DNA from: Desulfofundulus kuznetsovii DSM 6115
GTDB lineage: Bacteria > Bacillota > Desulfotomaculia > Desulfotomaculales > Desulfovirgulaceae
NCBI RefSeq assembly: GCF_000214705.1
Contig: NC_015573.1
Location: forward strand, 1,822,911-1,886,910
Direction of reading: 5' to 3'
DNA length: 64,000 nucleotides
Shown here: piece by piece, positions 17,328 through 25,922 of the stretch
Position numbering within the stretch: position 1 is the stretch's first letter
Layout of the letters: each line of letters starts with the position of its first letter
Program-made: the position numbers and the translations under genes
The notes under the pieces: generated by a model
Told to the model about the DNA's origin: nothing
Seen by the model: only the letters and a program-made list of their open reading frames with translations
Databases searched by the model: none

Positions 17328-18638
17328 TCAACATTTCACACAGGTTTCTACCAGTCCTGCCGGTCCGTCAACCACTATCACGGGGCGGTCCAGCAGGCTG
17401 GATAATTCCTGCACAGTCATACCGTCCAGAAAGATTTGCTCCGGCTGGCGCAGCATGACTGCGGGCAGGATTAAGGTTTGTCCCGGATTGCTGCCTTCCA
17501 GGGCGGCTAAAATGTCCCTTCCGGAAACAAGGCCGGTCACGGTCACCTGGGGCCCAAACAAACGGTTGGGGATGACGGCCAGTTCCACCGCCAGATTTTC
17601 AATTTCATTTAACCTGTCCACCACCGGCGCCAGGACTCTTTCGGCCAGCACTCCCGTAGCCACGGTCACCTTGCGGGGGCAGGGCAGTGCCCGGGGCAGG
17701 GATGGGGACACCTGCTCCCATTCATCCAGAAAAAGGCGCACCAGTCCCACACCGTTTTCCGTCTGGGGAAAATCATCGTAACGCAGGGCGGGGGGAACTT
17801 CCTTCTCCGCCAGCAGGTAAAACTCATCGCTGGCAAAAACCACCGCACGGGCGCAACGTTCCAGGCAATGATCCTGCCAGGTTTGTACCTGTTCCACTAT
17901 CTCACCCGCTTCTTCCCGGGTAAAGGGACGCAGGGGAAAAAGCCCCTCCCGGTAACGGGTGAGACCCACCGGTACGATGGCTACGGAACGTACTGCCGGC
18001 CAGAGGTTCACCAGATCCCTCACGGTGCGTTCCAGTTCCACCCCGTCGTTTATCCCGGGGCACAGGACCACCTGGGTGTGCATTTCAATTCCCCCCTGGC
18101 CCAGCCGGTGCAGTTGTTCCATGATTTTGCCGGCCCGGGGGTGGCCGAGCATTTTTTCCCTTAAAGCGGGGTTGGTGGTGTGCACCGATATGTAAAGGGG
18201 CGACAACCGCTGCCGGATGATCCGTTCCAGATCCCTCTCCCTCAGGTTGGTCAGGGTAATAAAGTTTCCCTGGGTGAAGGAAAGGCGGTAGTCGTCGTCT
18301 TTGACGTACAGGGTGGGGCGCAGGCCCCGGGGCATTTGATCGACAAAACAGAAAAGGCAGCGGTTCTGGCAGCGGCGGATGGGTTCCAGCCCCCCGCCGG
18401 CAAAATCCACGCCCAGGTCGTCATCGTAATCCTTTTCCACATCGCAGAGCCATTCTTCGCCGCTGGCTTTGACCAGGGTGATGGTCAGTTCTTCTTCACA
18501 GGTCAAAAAGCGGTAGTCCAGAATGTCCTCCACCGGCAGGCCGTTTACGGCCACCAGCCGGTCCCCCGGTTCCATGCCCAGTTCGGCGGCAATACTGCCC
18601 GGGGCTACTCTTTCTATTACAAGACCCTGCACCGTCAT
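17328..18638 (-). CDS. PDZ - radical SAM - DUF512 protein
   Basis: About 436 residues. The N-terminal PDZ-like domain (about 1-60, PGSIAAELGMEPGDRLVAVNG) is followed by a radical-SAM-like region with the cysteine cluster RRCQNRCLFCFVDQMPRG (CxxxCxxC, about 90) and then a DUF512 C-terminal half (TVATGVLAERVLAPVVDRLN...). This three-part protein is widely conserved immediately upstream of der in Firmicutes, but its reaction is not known. ATG 18638 is preferred (AAAAGGTGA upstream), with an in-frame GTG 9 bases earlier as the alternative. Confidence 0.88.
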   Translation of the reverse strand: MTVQGLVIERVAPGSIAAELGMEPGDRLVAVNGLPVEDILDYRFLTCEEELTITLVKASGEEWLCDVEKDYDDDLGVDFAGGGLEPIRRCQNRCLFCFVDQMPRGLRPTLYVKDDDYRLSFTQGNFITLTNLRERDLERIIRQRLSPLYISVHTTNPALREKMLGHPRAGKIMEQLHRLGQGGIEMHTQVVLCPGINDGVELERTVRDLVNLWPAVRSVAIVPVGLTRYREGLFPLRPFTREEAGEIVEQVQTWQDHCLERCARAVVFASDEFYLLAEKEVPPALRYDDFPQTENGVGLVRLFLDEWEQVSPSLPRALPCPRKVTVATGVLAERVLAPVVDRLNEIENLAVELAVIPNRLFGPQVTVTGLVSGRDILAALEGSNPGQTLILPAVMLRQPEQIFLDGMTVQELSSLLDRPVIVVDGPAGLVETCVKC

Positions 18639-18674
18639 GGTAGTCACCTTTTGCTGGAAAACGTTATGACCGCT

Positions 18675-18986
18675 GTAAATGTTCAGTCAACCCGATTAAG
18701 GCACGGCGTTGTCCCGCTCACTCATATGCTCCGCGCCGACAGCACCACGGTTCGCTTCGGGCCGGCTCTGGCTCTCTGCGGATTGCCCGCCACCAATCGT
18801 TCTTCGTTGTTACCTGTTGAAATAAATATGTCTTAAAAGTCTTCTCCCGGGTAATTCATCATGCGTCCTCGAGAGCCGAGCCGGCAGCCTCGCTTCACCG
18901 GGTGCTGTTACCGGCGCTCCGCAAAATCGTTCGCTCCAGACAACGCCGTGCCTTTGCATTAACAGAGCGGTTTTACTGAACATTTA
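18675..18986. repeat. family-2 inverted-repeat element F1 (long imperfect palindrome)
   Basis: About 311 bp bounded by a perfect 12-bp inverted repeat: TAAATGTTCAGT (18676-18687) and ACTGAACATTTA (18975-18986). A second nested pair is GGCACGGCGTTGTC / GACAACGCCGTGCC. The flanks share a weak 9-bp direct repeat (6 of 9). No gene is seen in the whole 18639-19063 interval. Shorter relatives lie at 33.5, 45.6, 51.0 and 63.5 kb. Confidence 0.75.
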
Positions 18987-19063
18987 TCGATCGCTTAGTA
19001 ATACGTAACAGTATTATATTGTAACTTCACGCCGTATCGCAAGTATTGGAATGCTGCGTGTCC

Positions 19064-19243
19064 TCAGTGCTTCACAATGACGTAGACGCCGTTTTCCAGG
19101 TCGTGGACCATGGCGTCCAGGGTGCGGGCCAGATAGCGGGCCATCTTGACCTGTTCTTCCTGGTTGCGGGCAAAAAAAATAGGCGCTCCTCCGGCCACAA
19201 TATCCATGTTTAGGGTTACCACGGCCAGTATGCGGTTTGCCAT
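19064..19243 (-). CDS. small partner of YIEGIA protein (capping complex subunit type)
   Basis: 59 residues starting MANRILAVVTLNMDIVAGGA and ending ENGVYVIVKH. Start ATG 19243, with GGAG about 11 bases upstream. It lies 23 bases after the YIEGIA-domain gene. A protein of this size directly after YIEGIA matches the family annotated as 'capping complex subunit for YIEGIA' in spore-forming Clostridia. I rely on position plus the recalled pattern, not on an alignment. Soluble, no cysteines, with a helical middle (NQEEQVKMARYLARTLDAM). Confidence 0.72.
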   Translation of the reverse strand: MANRILAVVTLNMDIVAGGAPIFFARNQEEQVKMARYLARTLDAMVHDLENGVYVIVKH

Positions 19244-19266
19244 TTTGCCATCATCTCCACCGGATT

Positions 19267-20157
19267 TTACCTGGCGGCCATGCGTCCCGCTTCGGTTTTC
19301 AAAGGCCTGGAGCGGGCGCTTTCCAGGACTGGGGTGCGCTTCACCGCCAGGATCAAAGCATCCATGTCCCTTTCCACCGGCACCGTATACAGTCCCACCG
19401 CCCCGCTGTCGGAGTCGATGCGGGCCAGAGGGGTGAATTCGGGAAGATCCACGTCCTTTTTTGTTCCCAGGAGCACCGTGACGGTGTGGGCCATGGCCTG
19501 GCGCTGTCCCAGATCATGGATGGTAGCCCGGGCATCGGCATTCTTTGGTTTGATTAAAACCGCCAGGCCTTCAGCCGTAATCTTTTCGCGCATTTCTTTC
19601 AGCCCGATATTGATAAACCCGATGTTTTCCACCATGAGGATGGAATCTTTAAACCATAGTTTCGCCGGGACAACCTCGCATATATCCCCGATGGTCTCCC
19701 CGGCCATAAATGTACGCACAAAGATTATGGAAAGCAGGGCCATGATTATCGCCGCCGGAGCCCTCCCCAGCTCATAGGCAATGCTGGTAAGAAGGGCGCA
19801 GGCCATGGCCAGGTAGTTGCGGGCTTCAAAGGTGCGGGCTATCCCTTCGATATAATCGCTGCCCCGCTTGACCAGTTCGTTTTCGTCAAGATGTTCCAGG
19901 GTTTTTCTCTCGATACCCCGGATTTCCCGGAATTGACTGGCGGCCAGGGCCAGAAAGGTCACGGCAGTATAATCCGGTTTCAGGATAGCCGGGATGGCCA
20001 CCGCTCCCAGGGCTGAGGCAATAAAACCAAGGGACAGGTGGGAGAGATAGCCGTGGGGGTAGCCGGGGTACTGACGGTAGTCCAGGCGCAGCATGACCAT
20101 GCGGGCCACAGTCCCGGCCATTGTCCCGGCAATGATGGTGCCAAGGTAATGTTCCAA
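19267..20157 (-). CDS. YIEGIA-domain membrane protein
   Basis: 296 residues from TTG 20157 (AGGAGAGGGAAG upstream). Several hydrophobic stretches occur in the first two thirds (about 5-20, 45-80, 125-150). The diagnostic motif is KRGSDYIEGIARTFEARNYL (about 95-114). The C-terminal third is soluble (DADARATIHDLGQRQAM-like region, then VTVLLGTKKDVDLPEF). The family is restricted mainly to endospore formers and its role is not established. It sits downstream of spoIIP, which supports a sporulation or membrane-engulfment context. Confidence 0.85.
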   Translation of the reverse strand: MEHYLGTIIAGTMAGTVARMVMLRLDYRQYPGYPHGYLSHLSLGFIASALGAVAIPAILKPDYTAVTFLALAASQFREIRGIERKTLEHLDENELVKRGSDYIEGIARTFEARNYLAMACALLTSIAYELGRAPAAIIMALLSIIFVRTFMAGETIGDICEVVPAKLWFKDSILMVENIGFINIGLKEMREKITAEGLAVLIKPKNADARATIHDLGQRQAMAHTVTVLLGTKKDVDLPEFTPLARIDSDSGAVGLYTVPVERDMDALILAVKRTPVLESARSRPLKTEAGRMAAR

Positions 20158-20171
20158 TTTACTTCCCTCTC

Positions 20172-21452
20172 CTAATCCTGGCGGATGCGTTCCAGGTGAT
20201 CCTTAGCCGCTTCGTTGGCATCGGGGTCCTTATGACCCGGTGCCGGAGTACGGGTAGCCTTTTCGGCAGTATCCAGAGCCGGTTTTCTGGCCCGCCGGGG
20301 AGCAAAGAAACTGGTAAATTCCCGGCCAAAGAAGTCGCTGAGCCTGCTTTTGGCCCTGTCCCAGCTGCCGGCGCTGATGAGCAGAAAAGCACCACCACCC
20401 AGCAGGGTCAAGGCGATAATCCAGCCAAGGGCTTTCCAGCTGCCCGGTGTTCCCGCCGTGCGGTCGGTAATTGGTTTGGGCATTCCTTCAGGCGCTGGTC
20501 CGGTGAGACCAAGTACCACCGGAACGGCGTCGGCCAGGAGGGCGACGCCCCGCTCGGCCTCCTCCTTGGTGTTGGTGTGGGTACCCACTTCAATGAGCAG
20601 GGCGGTAGGCATTAGGTCCTGGTTGTAGTCACCCTGGGCGGTGAAGATTTCTTTCACTATCGGCTTGTGTATGCTGTTGGCGTAGGACATCAGTCTCTTG
20701 GCAAAATCAAGGTTGGCCTGCATCCGGGGGTTTTCCCGTCCCACCACCAGCCGTGCTTGAGCCACCTGTTGATCGGAGATGTAACGCCGGTAATAGGTGG
20801 CGTCGGGTACGCCATCCCTGTGCACATCGAAAAGGGCAATGGGGTTGTTTTGCATCAATCTTACTGCCGTTCTCCGGGAACGGTAGTAGGCGTTGTCATC
20901 GTGGGGGTCGTGAGGGGTTTTGTCGTAATCCACTCTCACCCCATCATTCTTCAAGCGGTTCACCAGGGACTCCCCCACCTGATAAATGCCTCCCTTGAAG
21001 GGGATGGATTCCGAGCCGTCCGTAGGCACATAGGATTCATCGCTATGGGTATGGTAGATACCCACGGGCTGGGTGTTGCGGGCCATCTGGACGACGGGAA
21101 CTTCCAGCCGGCTGTAAAATTCGTTGTAGGCCAGCAGGTCCTTGTCCATCCCGATAAAGCGGGCACAGGCGGTATTGCCCTGTATTCTGATCACCCGGTA
21201 ATGACGGCCTTCGGCGGTGAAAATTTCGTCACCCACCGCAACCCGGCGTGAAACCTGACTGATCACCCGGCCGTGCTCGTCCTTTACCGTGCATACGTTG
21301 CCCACCCGGTGGTCGTTTTCCGCTTCTTTGAAAAAGGAAGCCAGTGACCATACCGGCTGGGTGAGCCGGGAAGCTGACAAACCCACCAGCAGGGATATCC
21401 CTATCAGTAGCAGGCCGATTCCCCAAATGATCCTGCTTTTTGCCCCGGTCAC
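20172..21452 (-). CDS. spoIIP: stage II sporulation protein P (engulfment amidase/endopeptidase)
   Basis: 426 residues. SpoIIP cuts peptidoglycan between the membranes of the sporangium so that the mother-cell membrane can migrate. An N-terminal membrane anchor (about 8-28) is followed by the catalytic domain GIYHTHSDESYVPTDG (zinc-ligand His region, about 152), YQVGESLVNRLKNDGV, ALFDVHRDGVPDATYY (second His) and ALLIEVGTHTNTKEEAERG (catalytic Glu region). A second hydrophobic segment (about 345-365) precedes a charged tail. GTG 21452 overlaps the stop of the DUF1614 gene by 4 bases, so the two are translationally coupled. Confidence 0.93.
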   Translation of the reverse strand: MTGAKSRIIWGIGLLLIGISLLVGLSASRLTQPVWSLASFFKEAENDHRVGNVCTVKDEHGRVISQVSRRVAVGDEIFTAEGRHYRVIRIQGNTACARFIGMDKDLLAYNEFYSRLEVPVVQMARNTQPVGIYHTHSDESYVPTDGSESIPFKGGIYQVGESLVNRLKNDGVRVDYDKTPHDPHDDNAYYRSRRTAVRLMQNNPIALFDVHRDGVPDATYYRRYISDQQVAQARLVVGRENPRMQANLDFAKRLMSYANSIHKPIVKEIFTAQGDYNQDLMPTALLIEVGTHTNTKEEAERGVALLADAVPVVLGLTGPAPEGMPKPITDRTAGTPGSWKALGWIIALTLLGGGAFLLISAGSWDRAKSRLSDFFGREFTSFFAPRRARKPALDTAEKATRTPAPGHKDPDANEAAKDHLERIRQD

Positions 21453-22213
21453 TTTAATGACCCCCTTTCACCGGTTTCAGGACCCTCTTTTCCGGCTGTG
21501 CTCTCTTCGCCCTCGCCGGGGTCCGTTCCTGGTTTGCGCAAAGCCTTGAGCAGCGCCTCCGGCCGTCCCTTTACCGCCGGGCCTCCTTGAAGCCGTTCCC
21601 GCACCTCGCCCACCACTTCGGCCAGGAGTACGGCCAGGATTCCCGCCAGCACAATGGCATCGAAAGCCCCGGCTCCGCCAATGGCCACCCGGCCTGCCGG
21701 GGCACCGCGGCCTACCAGCCAGAAATAGTAACCTATATCCAGAACCAGCAACCCGAGGGTGGCCGAAACAAAGGCGGCCCGCCTGGAACGTCCGGCCAGG
21801 TAACCCACCAATCCGGCCGCCAGCGGGTAAAGCCACAGGGCATCCAGGATTTCGTACCTGCCCCCGGGTTCAGGCAGGCCGCGCATAACCAGGGAACCCA
21901 GGGCATAGACCACCAGGGCGGTCACCCCCGCCCCCACCAGGGCACGGGTGCGTTCCGCAGCGGTACCTGCTTTGGAGATCAGGTAAATGGCCAAACCCAG
22001 GGGAATCAGACCGCCGCCGACGTTAATGGAAACGGGGTAACGGCCGCCCGGAATGGGTATGGAGATAAAACTGCCTATGATCATGGCCACAATTACCGCC
22101 AGGGCACCCCGGTCGGTAAGGCGCATGCGGTCCAAAGCCCGGTGTGCCAGGCCGAAAAAGATCAAGAGGGAGACAATAATCAGAGCGGTAAAACCTACGG
22201 GAAAGCCGGTCAT
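21449..22213 (-). CDS. DUF1614 multi-pass membrane protein
   Basis: 254 residues from ATG 22213, which has AGGAGG 7 bases upstream. About seven or eight hydrophobic helices cover residues 3-220; the C-terminal 45 residues are charged. The conserved-looking loop IPIPGGRYPVSINVGGGLIPL and the GGAGAFDAIVLAG region are typical of DUF1614. Biochemical role unknown. It is the first gene of a unit with spoIIP and the YIEGIA pair, which suggests, but does not prove, a link to sporulation. Confidence 0.8.
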   Translation of the reverse strand: MTGFPVGFTALIIVSLLIFFGLAHRALDRMRLTDRGALAVIVAMIIGSFISIPIPGGRYPVSINVGGGLIPLGLAIYLISKAGTAAERTRALVGAGVTALVVYALGSLVMRGLPEPGGRYEILDALWLYPLAAGLVGYLAGRSRRAAFVSATLGLLVLDIGYYFWLVGRGAPAGRVAIGGAGAFDAIVLAGILAVLLAEVVGEVRERLQGGPAVKGRPEALLKALRKPGTDPGEGEESTAGKEGPETGERGSLK

Positions 22214-22269
22214 CTGCAATCCTCCTCGTTGTTAATTCTTTTTTAGACTGCCCCGGCCGGGTGTAAATA

Positions 22270-22300
22270 TGCAAAAAAAAGCGGCGTCTTACACGCCACT
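22270..22300 (-). terminator. terminator after ispH/S1
   Basis: Minus strand GGCGT-GTAAG-ACGCC extended by AGT/GCT, followed by eight Ts. It closes the aroF-tyrA-aroA-cmk-plsC-ispH unit. Confidence 0.8.
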
Positions 22301-22321
22301 GTTCCTTGAGTAAAGGCAGGT

Positions 22322-24541
22322 TTATTTTTCAAAAAGGTCCCCTACGACCTCACCTATAGTTACGCTGGCACCGTTGTCGGTGTGCTGGTGTCTCGGCTCC
22401 TTAGCGCGCCGGCTTTCCCTTTCCCGCTCCCGGTTGACTTCCCGGATGGACAGGCGGATCCGCTTTTCGGCGCGGTCCACGTTGAGCACCTTGACTTCCA
22501 CCTCGTCCCCTTCCTGGACCACTTCATCGGGAGTAGCTACATGCCGGTCGGCCAGGTGAGAAATGTGCACCAGGCCTTCCACCCCCGGTTCCAGCTGTAC
22601 AAAGGCCCCAAAGGGTGCGAGTCTGACTACCTTTGCCCGTACTATGCTGCCCACGGGATATTTTTCTTCCACGTTATCCCAGGGGTTGGGTAACACCTGT
22701 CTTAAGCCCAGGGAAATTTTTTCATTCTCCCGGTCCACCCGGAGGACCATCACGTCTATTTCGTCGCCCACATTTACTACTTCCGAGGGGTGGTTAACCC
22801 GGTACCAGGCCATTTCAGAAATGTGCAGGAGTCCATCCACGCCGCCAATGTCCACGAAGGCGCCAAAGCTGGTAAGGCGGCGTACCACGCCCCGCACCAC
22901 CTGGCCTTCCTGCAAACTTTCCAGCATCTCTCTACGCTTGCGGACCGCATCTTCCTCCAGTACCGCCTTGCGGGACAGGATGACTTTCCGCCTGCCCCGG
23001 TTCAACTCGATTACCTTGGCCCTGACCGTTTCTCCCACATACTTGCTCAGATCCTCCACGTAGCCCCTTTCAACTAAAGAGGCAGGCAAAAAGGCTCTTA
23101 AGCCCACATCCACCAGAAGACCGCCTTTGACAACTTCCCGCACGGTGCCTTCCACCGGTTCGCCGCTCTCCAAATGCTCATTTAATTTAACCCAGGCCCT
23201 TTCTGCATCGGCCCGTTCTTTGGAAAGGATGAGCCGGCCCTCATTATCTTCTGCTTTAATGACGGCTACCTCTATCTCATCCCCGACTTTTACCACTTCT
23301 GCGGGGGAACTTACATTGTAGCAGGACAGTTCTCTTAAGGGAATAATGCCTTCCGATTTGGCTCCTACATCTACCAGCACTTCATCGGTACCTACTTGAA
23401 CCACTACACCCTTCACAATTTGCCCCGGACGCAGTGACTTTACCTCTACGGCTTCTTTCATACCTTCCTCGCCACTGGCGGTTTCCGTGGCATTTTCCTC
23501 AATGCTGGGTGTAGCGCCGGTTGCGCCATCGGCGGCAGGTATGCCTTGCGCAGCTTCCCGGGCGGCAGCGCTGGCAGTGGTGTCCTGGGCGGCATGGGGA
23601 GCTTCTCCGGCAGTCTCCCCGGCAGCACCGCCTGGAGCTGCCATTTGTCCTTCCTCCCCGGCTACACTGGTGTCTTTAATGTTTTCCTCCACAGCTACCA
23701 TCTCGCCCAACTCCTTCATCCGTCGTTCTACCTCCTCTATAATCCAGTCAGGTGTGGATGCCCCCGCTGTCAATCCCGCTACCTTCACCCCCCTGAACCA
23801 GGCGGGATCCAGTTCCCGGGCGGTTTCCACCTGGTAGGTTGGCACACCCGCCTGGCGGCACAGGGCAGCCAGCTTGCGGGTATTGGCGCTTGACGCTCCA
23901 CCAACCACCACCATCACATCCACCTCCCGGGCCAGTTCCAGGGCGGCCTGCTGCCTGGCCCCGGTGGCGTGACAGATGGTATTGTATACTTTTAGTTGTC
24001 CCGCTTTTTGTTGCAGGACATCCACCACTGCCTGGAAGTTGGCCAGCGGTTGGGTGGTTTGGGCCAGCACGGCCATGTGGGCCACCGCCGGCAACTTTTG
24101 GGCTTCCTGGGGCCCTTCCACCACTACCGCCCGCCCACCGGTCCAGTCCACAATACCCTGAACCTCGGGATGATTTTTATCGCCCACTACCACTACCAGC
24201 GTGCCGCCGGCGGCTTCCGAGTGGGCCAGCTTTTGTGCCCTGCCCACAAAGGGGCAAGTCGCATCCACTACCTTCAAATCACGTTCCCTGGCAGCGGCCA
24301 GAATACCGGGGCCCACGCCGTGGGAGCGAATGATTAGCTTCCCCCCGGGACGGGCTTCTTCCACCCCGGCTATTTCCTGTATCCCCGCTGCTGCCAACTT
24401 TTCCATTACCTGGGGATTATGGATCAGGGGACCCAGGCAGTAAACGGGCCCGTCCCGTTCCCTGGTCGTGATCATCGCCAGATTTAATGCTCTTTTTACG
24501 CCAAAACAAAAACCCGCTTTTTCAGCCCGCCGCACTTGCAT
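22322..24541 (-). CDS. ispH: fusion of HMBPP reductase IspH with a four-domain S1 RNA-binding protein
   Basis: 739 residues from ATG 24541 (GGTGAT site). Residues about 1-280 are IspH, the [4Fe-4S] enzyme that makes IPP and DMAPP from HMBPP; its cluster Cys lie in AGFCFGVKRAL, DATCPFVGRAQK and ICHATGARQQ. A low-complexity Ala/Glu/Thr linker (about 285-365) follows. Then come four S1 repeats (about 377, 462, 547 and 632), including VVRRLTSFGAFVDIGGVDGL and VVRLAPFGAFVQLEPGVEGL, as in ribosomal protein S1. The fusion is well known in Clostridia. It is read through from plsC, 7 bases upstream. The reason for joining isoprenoid synthesis and translation is unknown. Confidence 0.96.
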   Translation of the reverse strand: MQVRRAEKAGFCFGVKRALNLAMITTRERDGPVYCLGPLIHNPQVMEKLAAAGIQEIAGVEEARPGGKLIIRSHGVGPGILAAARERDLKVVDATCPFVGRAQKLAHSEAAGGTLVVVVGDKNHPEVQGIVDWTGGRAVVVEGPQEAQKLPAVAHMAVLAQTTQPLANFQAVVDVLQQKAGQLKVYNTICHATGARQQAALELAREVDVMVVVGGASSANTRKLAALCRQAGVPTYQVETARELDPAWFRGVKVAGLTAGASTPDWIIEEVERRMKELGEMVAVEENIKDTSVAGEEGQMAAPGGAAGETAGEAPHAAQDTTASAAAREAAQGIPAADGATGATPSIEENATETASGEEGMKEAVEVKSLRPGQIVKGVVVQVGTDEVLVDVGAKSEGIIPLRELSCYNVSSPAEVVKVGDEIEVAVIKAEDNEGRLILSKERADAERAWVKLNEHLESGEPVEGTVREVVKGGLLVDVGLRAFLPASLVERGYVEDLSKYVGETVRAKVIELNRGRRKVILSRKAVLEEDAVRKRREMLESLQEGQVVRGVVRRLTSFGAFVDIGGVDGLLHISEMAWYRVNHPSEVVNVGDEIDVMVLRVDRENEKISLGLRQVLPNPWDNVEEKYPVGSIVRAKVVRLAPFGAFVQLEPGVEGLVHISHLADRHVATPDEVVQEGDEVEVKVLNVDRAEKRIRLSIREVNRERERESRRAKEPRHQHTDNGASVTIGEVVGDLFEK

Positions 24542-24548
24542 TGACAAA

Positions 24549-25139
24549 TCACCGACTTACTTCCCCGCTGTCCATGAGCCTGGCAATTTCATGCATTAGT
24601 TCCCGGCTGACCGCCTGGTAATCCGGCCGGCCGGTTTGGTCGTCACGGGAGAACACCAGCGGTTTACCTATATGTACCCGGACCTTGCCGAAGATTCCCC
24701 GGGTGTTGATCACCGCCACCGGCAGTACGGGCACTTTTGCCCGCAGGGCCAGCATGGCTGCTCCCAGATGTGGTTCCAGGAGCTCACCGCTTTTGCTTCT
24801 GGTTCCTTCGGGGAAAATACCTACCACCCGACCCTGCTTTAACAGTTCCAGTGCCCGCCGGATGGCCTGCCTGTCGCCACCGCCCCGGCGCACGGGAAAG
24901 GCGCCTAAAGCCCGTATTACCGGTCCCAGAAGGGGTATGCCAAACAGCTCGGCCTTGGCTATAAAGTGCACCTGGCGGTCCAGGGCGCAGCCCACCACCA
25001 CGGGATCCCAGTAGCTGACGTGGTTGCTGACCACCAGCACCCCTCCCGAAGGGGGGAGGTGATGTGCCCCCACCACTTTCCAGCGACGGATAAGGGCAAG
25101 GATCACCCGGCATAATGCCCGGGCAAAACGGTAAAACAT
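24549..25139 (-). CDS. plsC: 1-acyl-sn-glycerol-3-phosphate acyltransferase
   Basis: 196 residues. It acylates lysophosphatidic acid to phosphatidic acid at the membrane face. The HX4D motif is in VVSNHVSYWDPVVVG (about 38), and the substrate motif is in FPEGTRSKSGEL (about 110). Start ATG 25139 overlaps the cmk stop (TGATG). It is cotranscribed with cmk and the ispH fusion, a common Clostridial order. Confidence 0.93.
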   Translation of the reverse strand: MFYRFARALCRVILALIRRWKVVGAHHLPPSGGVLVVSNHVSYWDPVVVGCALDRQVHFIAKAELFGIPLLGPVIRALGAFPVRRGGGDRQAIRRALELLKQGRVVGIFPEGTRSKSGELLEPHLGAAMLALRAKVPVLPVAVINTRGIFGKVRVHIGKPLVFSRDDQTGRPDYQAVSRELMHEIARLMDSGEVSR

Positions 25140-25816
25140 CAGGACGACCTCCCCAGGACCCGGGCGGCAATCATTTCCACTACCTGTTCGGCACTCAGGT
25201 GTGAACTGTCAATAATCCAGGCATCAGGGGCCGGTATCAACGGAGCCACGGAGCGGCAGCTGTCCTGCCTGTCCCGTTCCGCGATTTCCTGGATTAAGGA
25301 ATCCAGAGGAACATGGTGCCCCTGGGCCTGCAAATCCAGCTGGCGACGCCTGGCCCGTGCTTCGGGCGAGGCGGTAAGGAAAATTTTTAATTTTGCGTCT
25401 GGAAGAACCACTGTGCCCACATCCCGCCCATCCATAACCACATTTTTACATCTCGCCATCTCCCGCTGCCGGCGCACCATGATTTCCCGCACTCCGGGCA
25501 GCCTGGCCACCAGTGAAACATGGCGTGAGACTTCCGGTTCCCTGATGGCCCGGGTTACGTCTTCGCCGTCAAGAAAAACCCGGGTCAGACGGTCGGGATC
25601 AGTGGTTAACTCTATCCGGCTCTGATTGGCCAGTGCCTTTAAAGACTCTTCATCGGCGAGGTTTAATCCCCGGCGCAGGGCCTTCAAGGTTATAGCCCGG
25701 TACATGGCTCCGGTATCGATGTATAAAAAGCCCAACCGCCGGGCCAGTTCCCGGGCCACCGTACTTTTACCCGCCCCGGCCGGGCCGTCAATGGCTATAG
25801 ACATGCTCGGAACCAT
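25139..25816 (-). CDS. cmk: cytidylate kinase
   Basis: 225 residues from ATG 25816 (AGGGAG upstream, giving the usual length; an ATG 6 bases earlier is possible). It phosphorylates CMP and dCMP. P-loop AIDGPAGAGKSTVARELARRLG, substrate residues in YIDTGAMYRAITLKALRRG, VMDGRDVGTVVLPDAKLKIFL, and a lid with EARARRR. It starts about 107 bases after aroA and is coupled to plsC. Confidence 0.95.
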   Translation of the reverse strand: MVPSMSIAIDGPAGAGKSTVARELARRLGFLYIDTGAMYRAITLKALRRGLNLADEESLKALANQSRIELTTDPDRLTRVFLDGEDVTRAIREPEVSRHVSLVARLPGVREIMVRRQREMARCKNVVMDGRDVGTVVLPDAKLKIFLTASPEARARRRQLDLQAQGHHVPLDSLIQEIAERDRQDSCRSVAPLIPAPDAWIIDSSHLSAEQVVEMIAARVLGRSS

Positions 25817-25922
25817 GGTCATCTCCCTATTATAGTAACACAAATATCTCATTAATTTCGACACCGCAAAATATTTTCCTTTCAATAAGAGAAAAAAGAA
25901 GCCGGGGGAAATCCTCCCGGCA

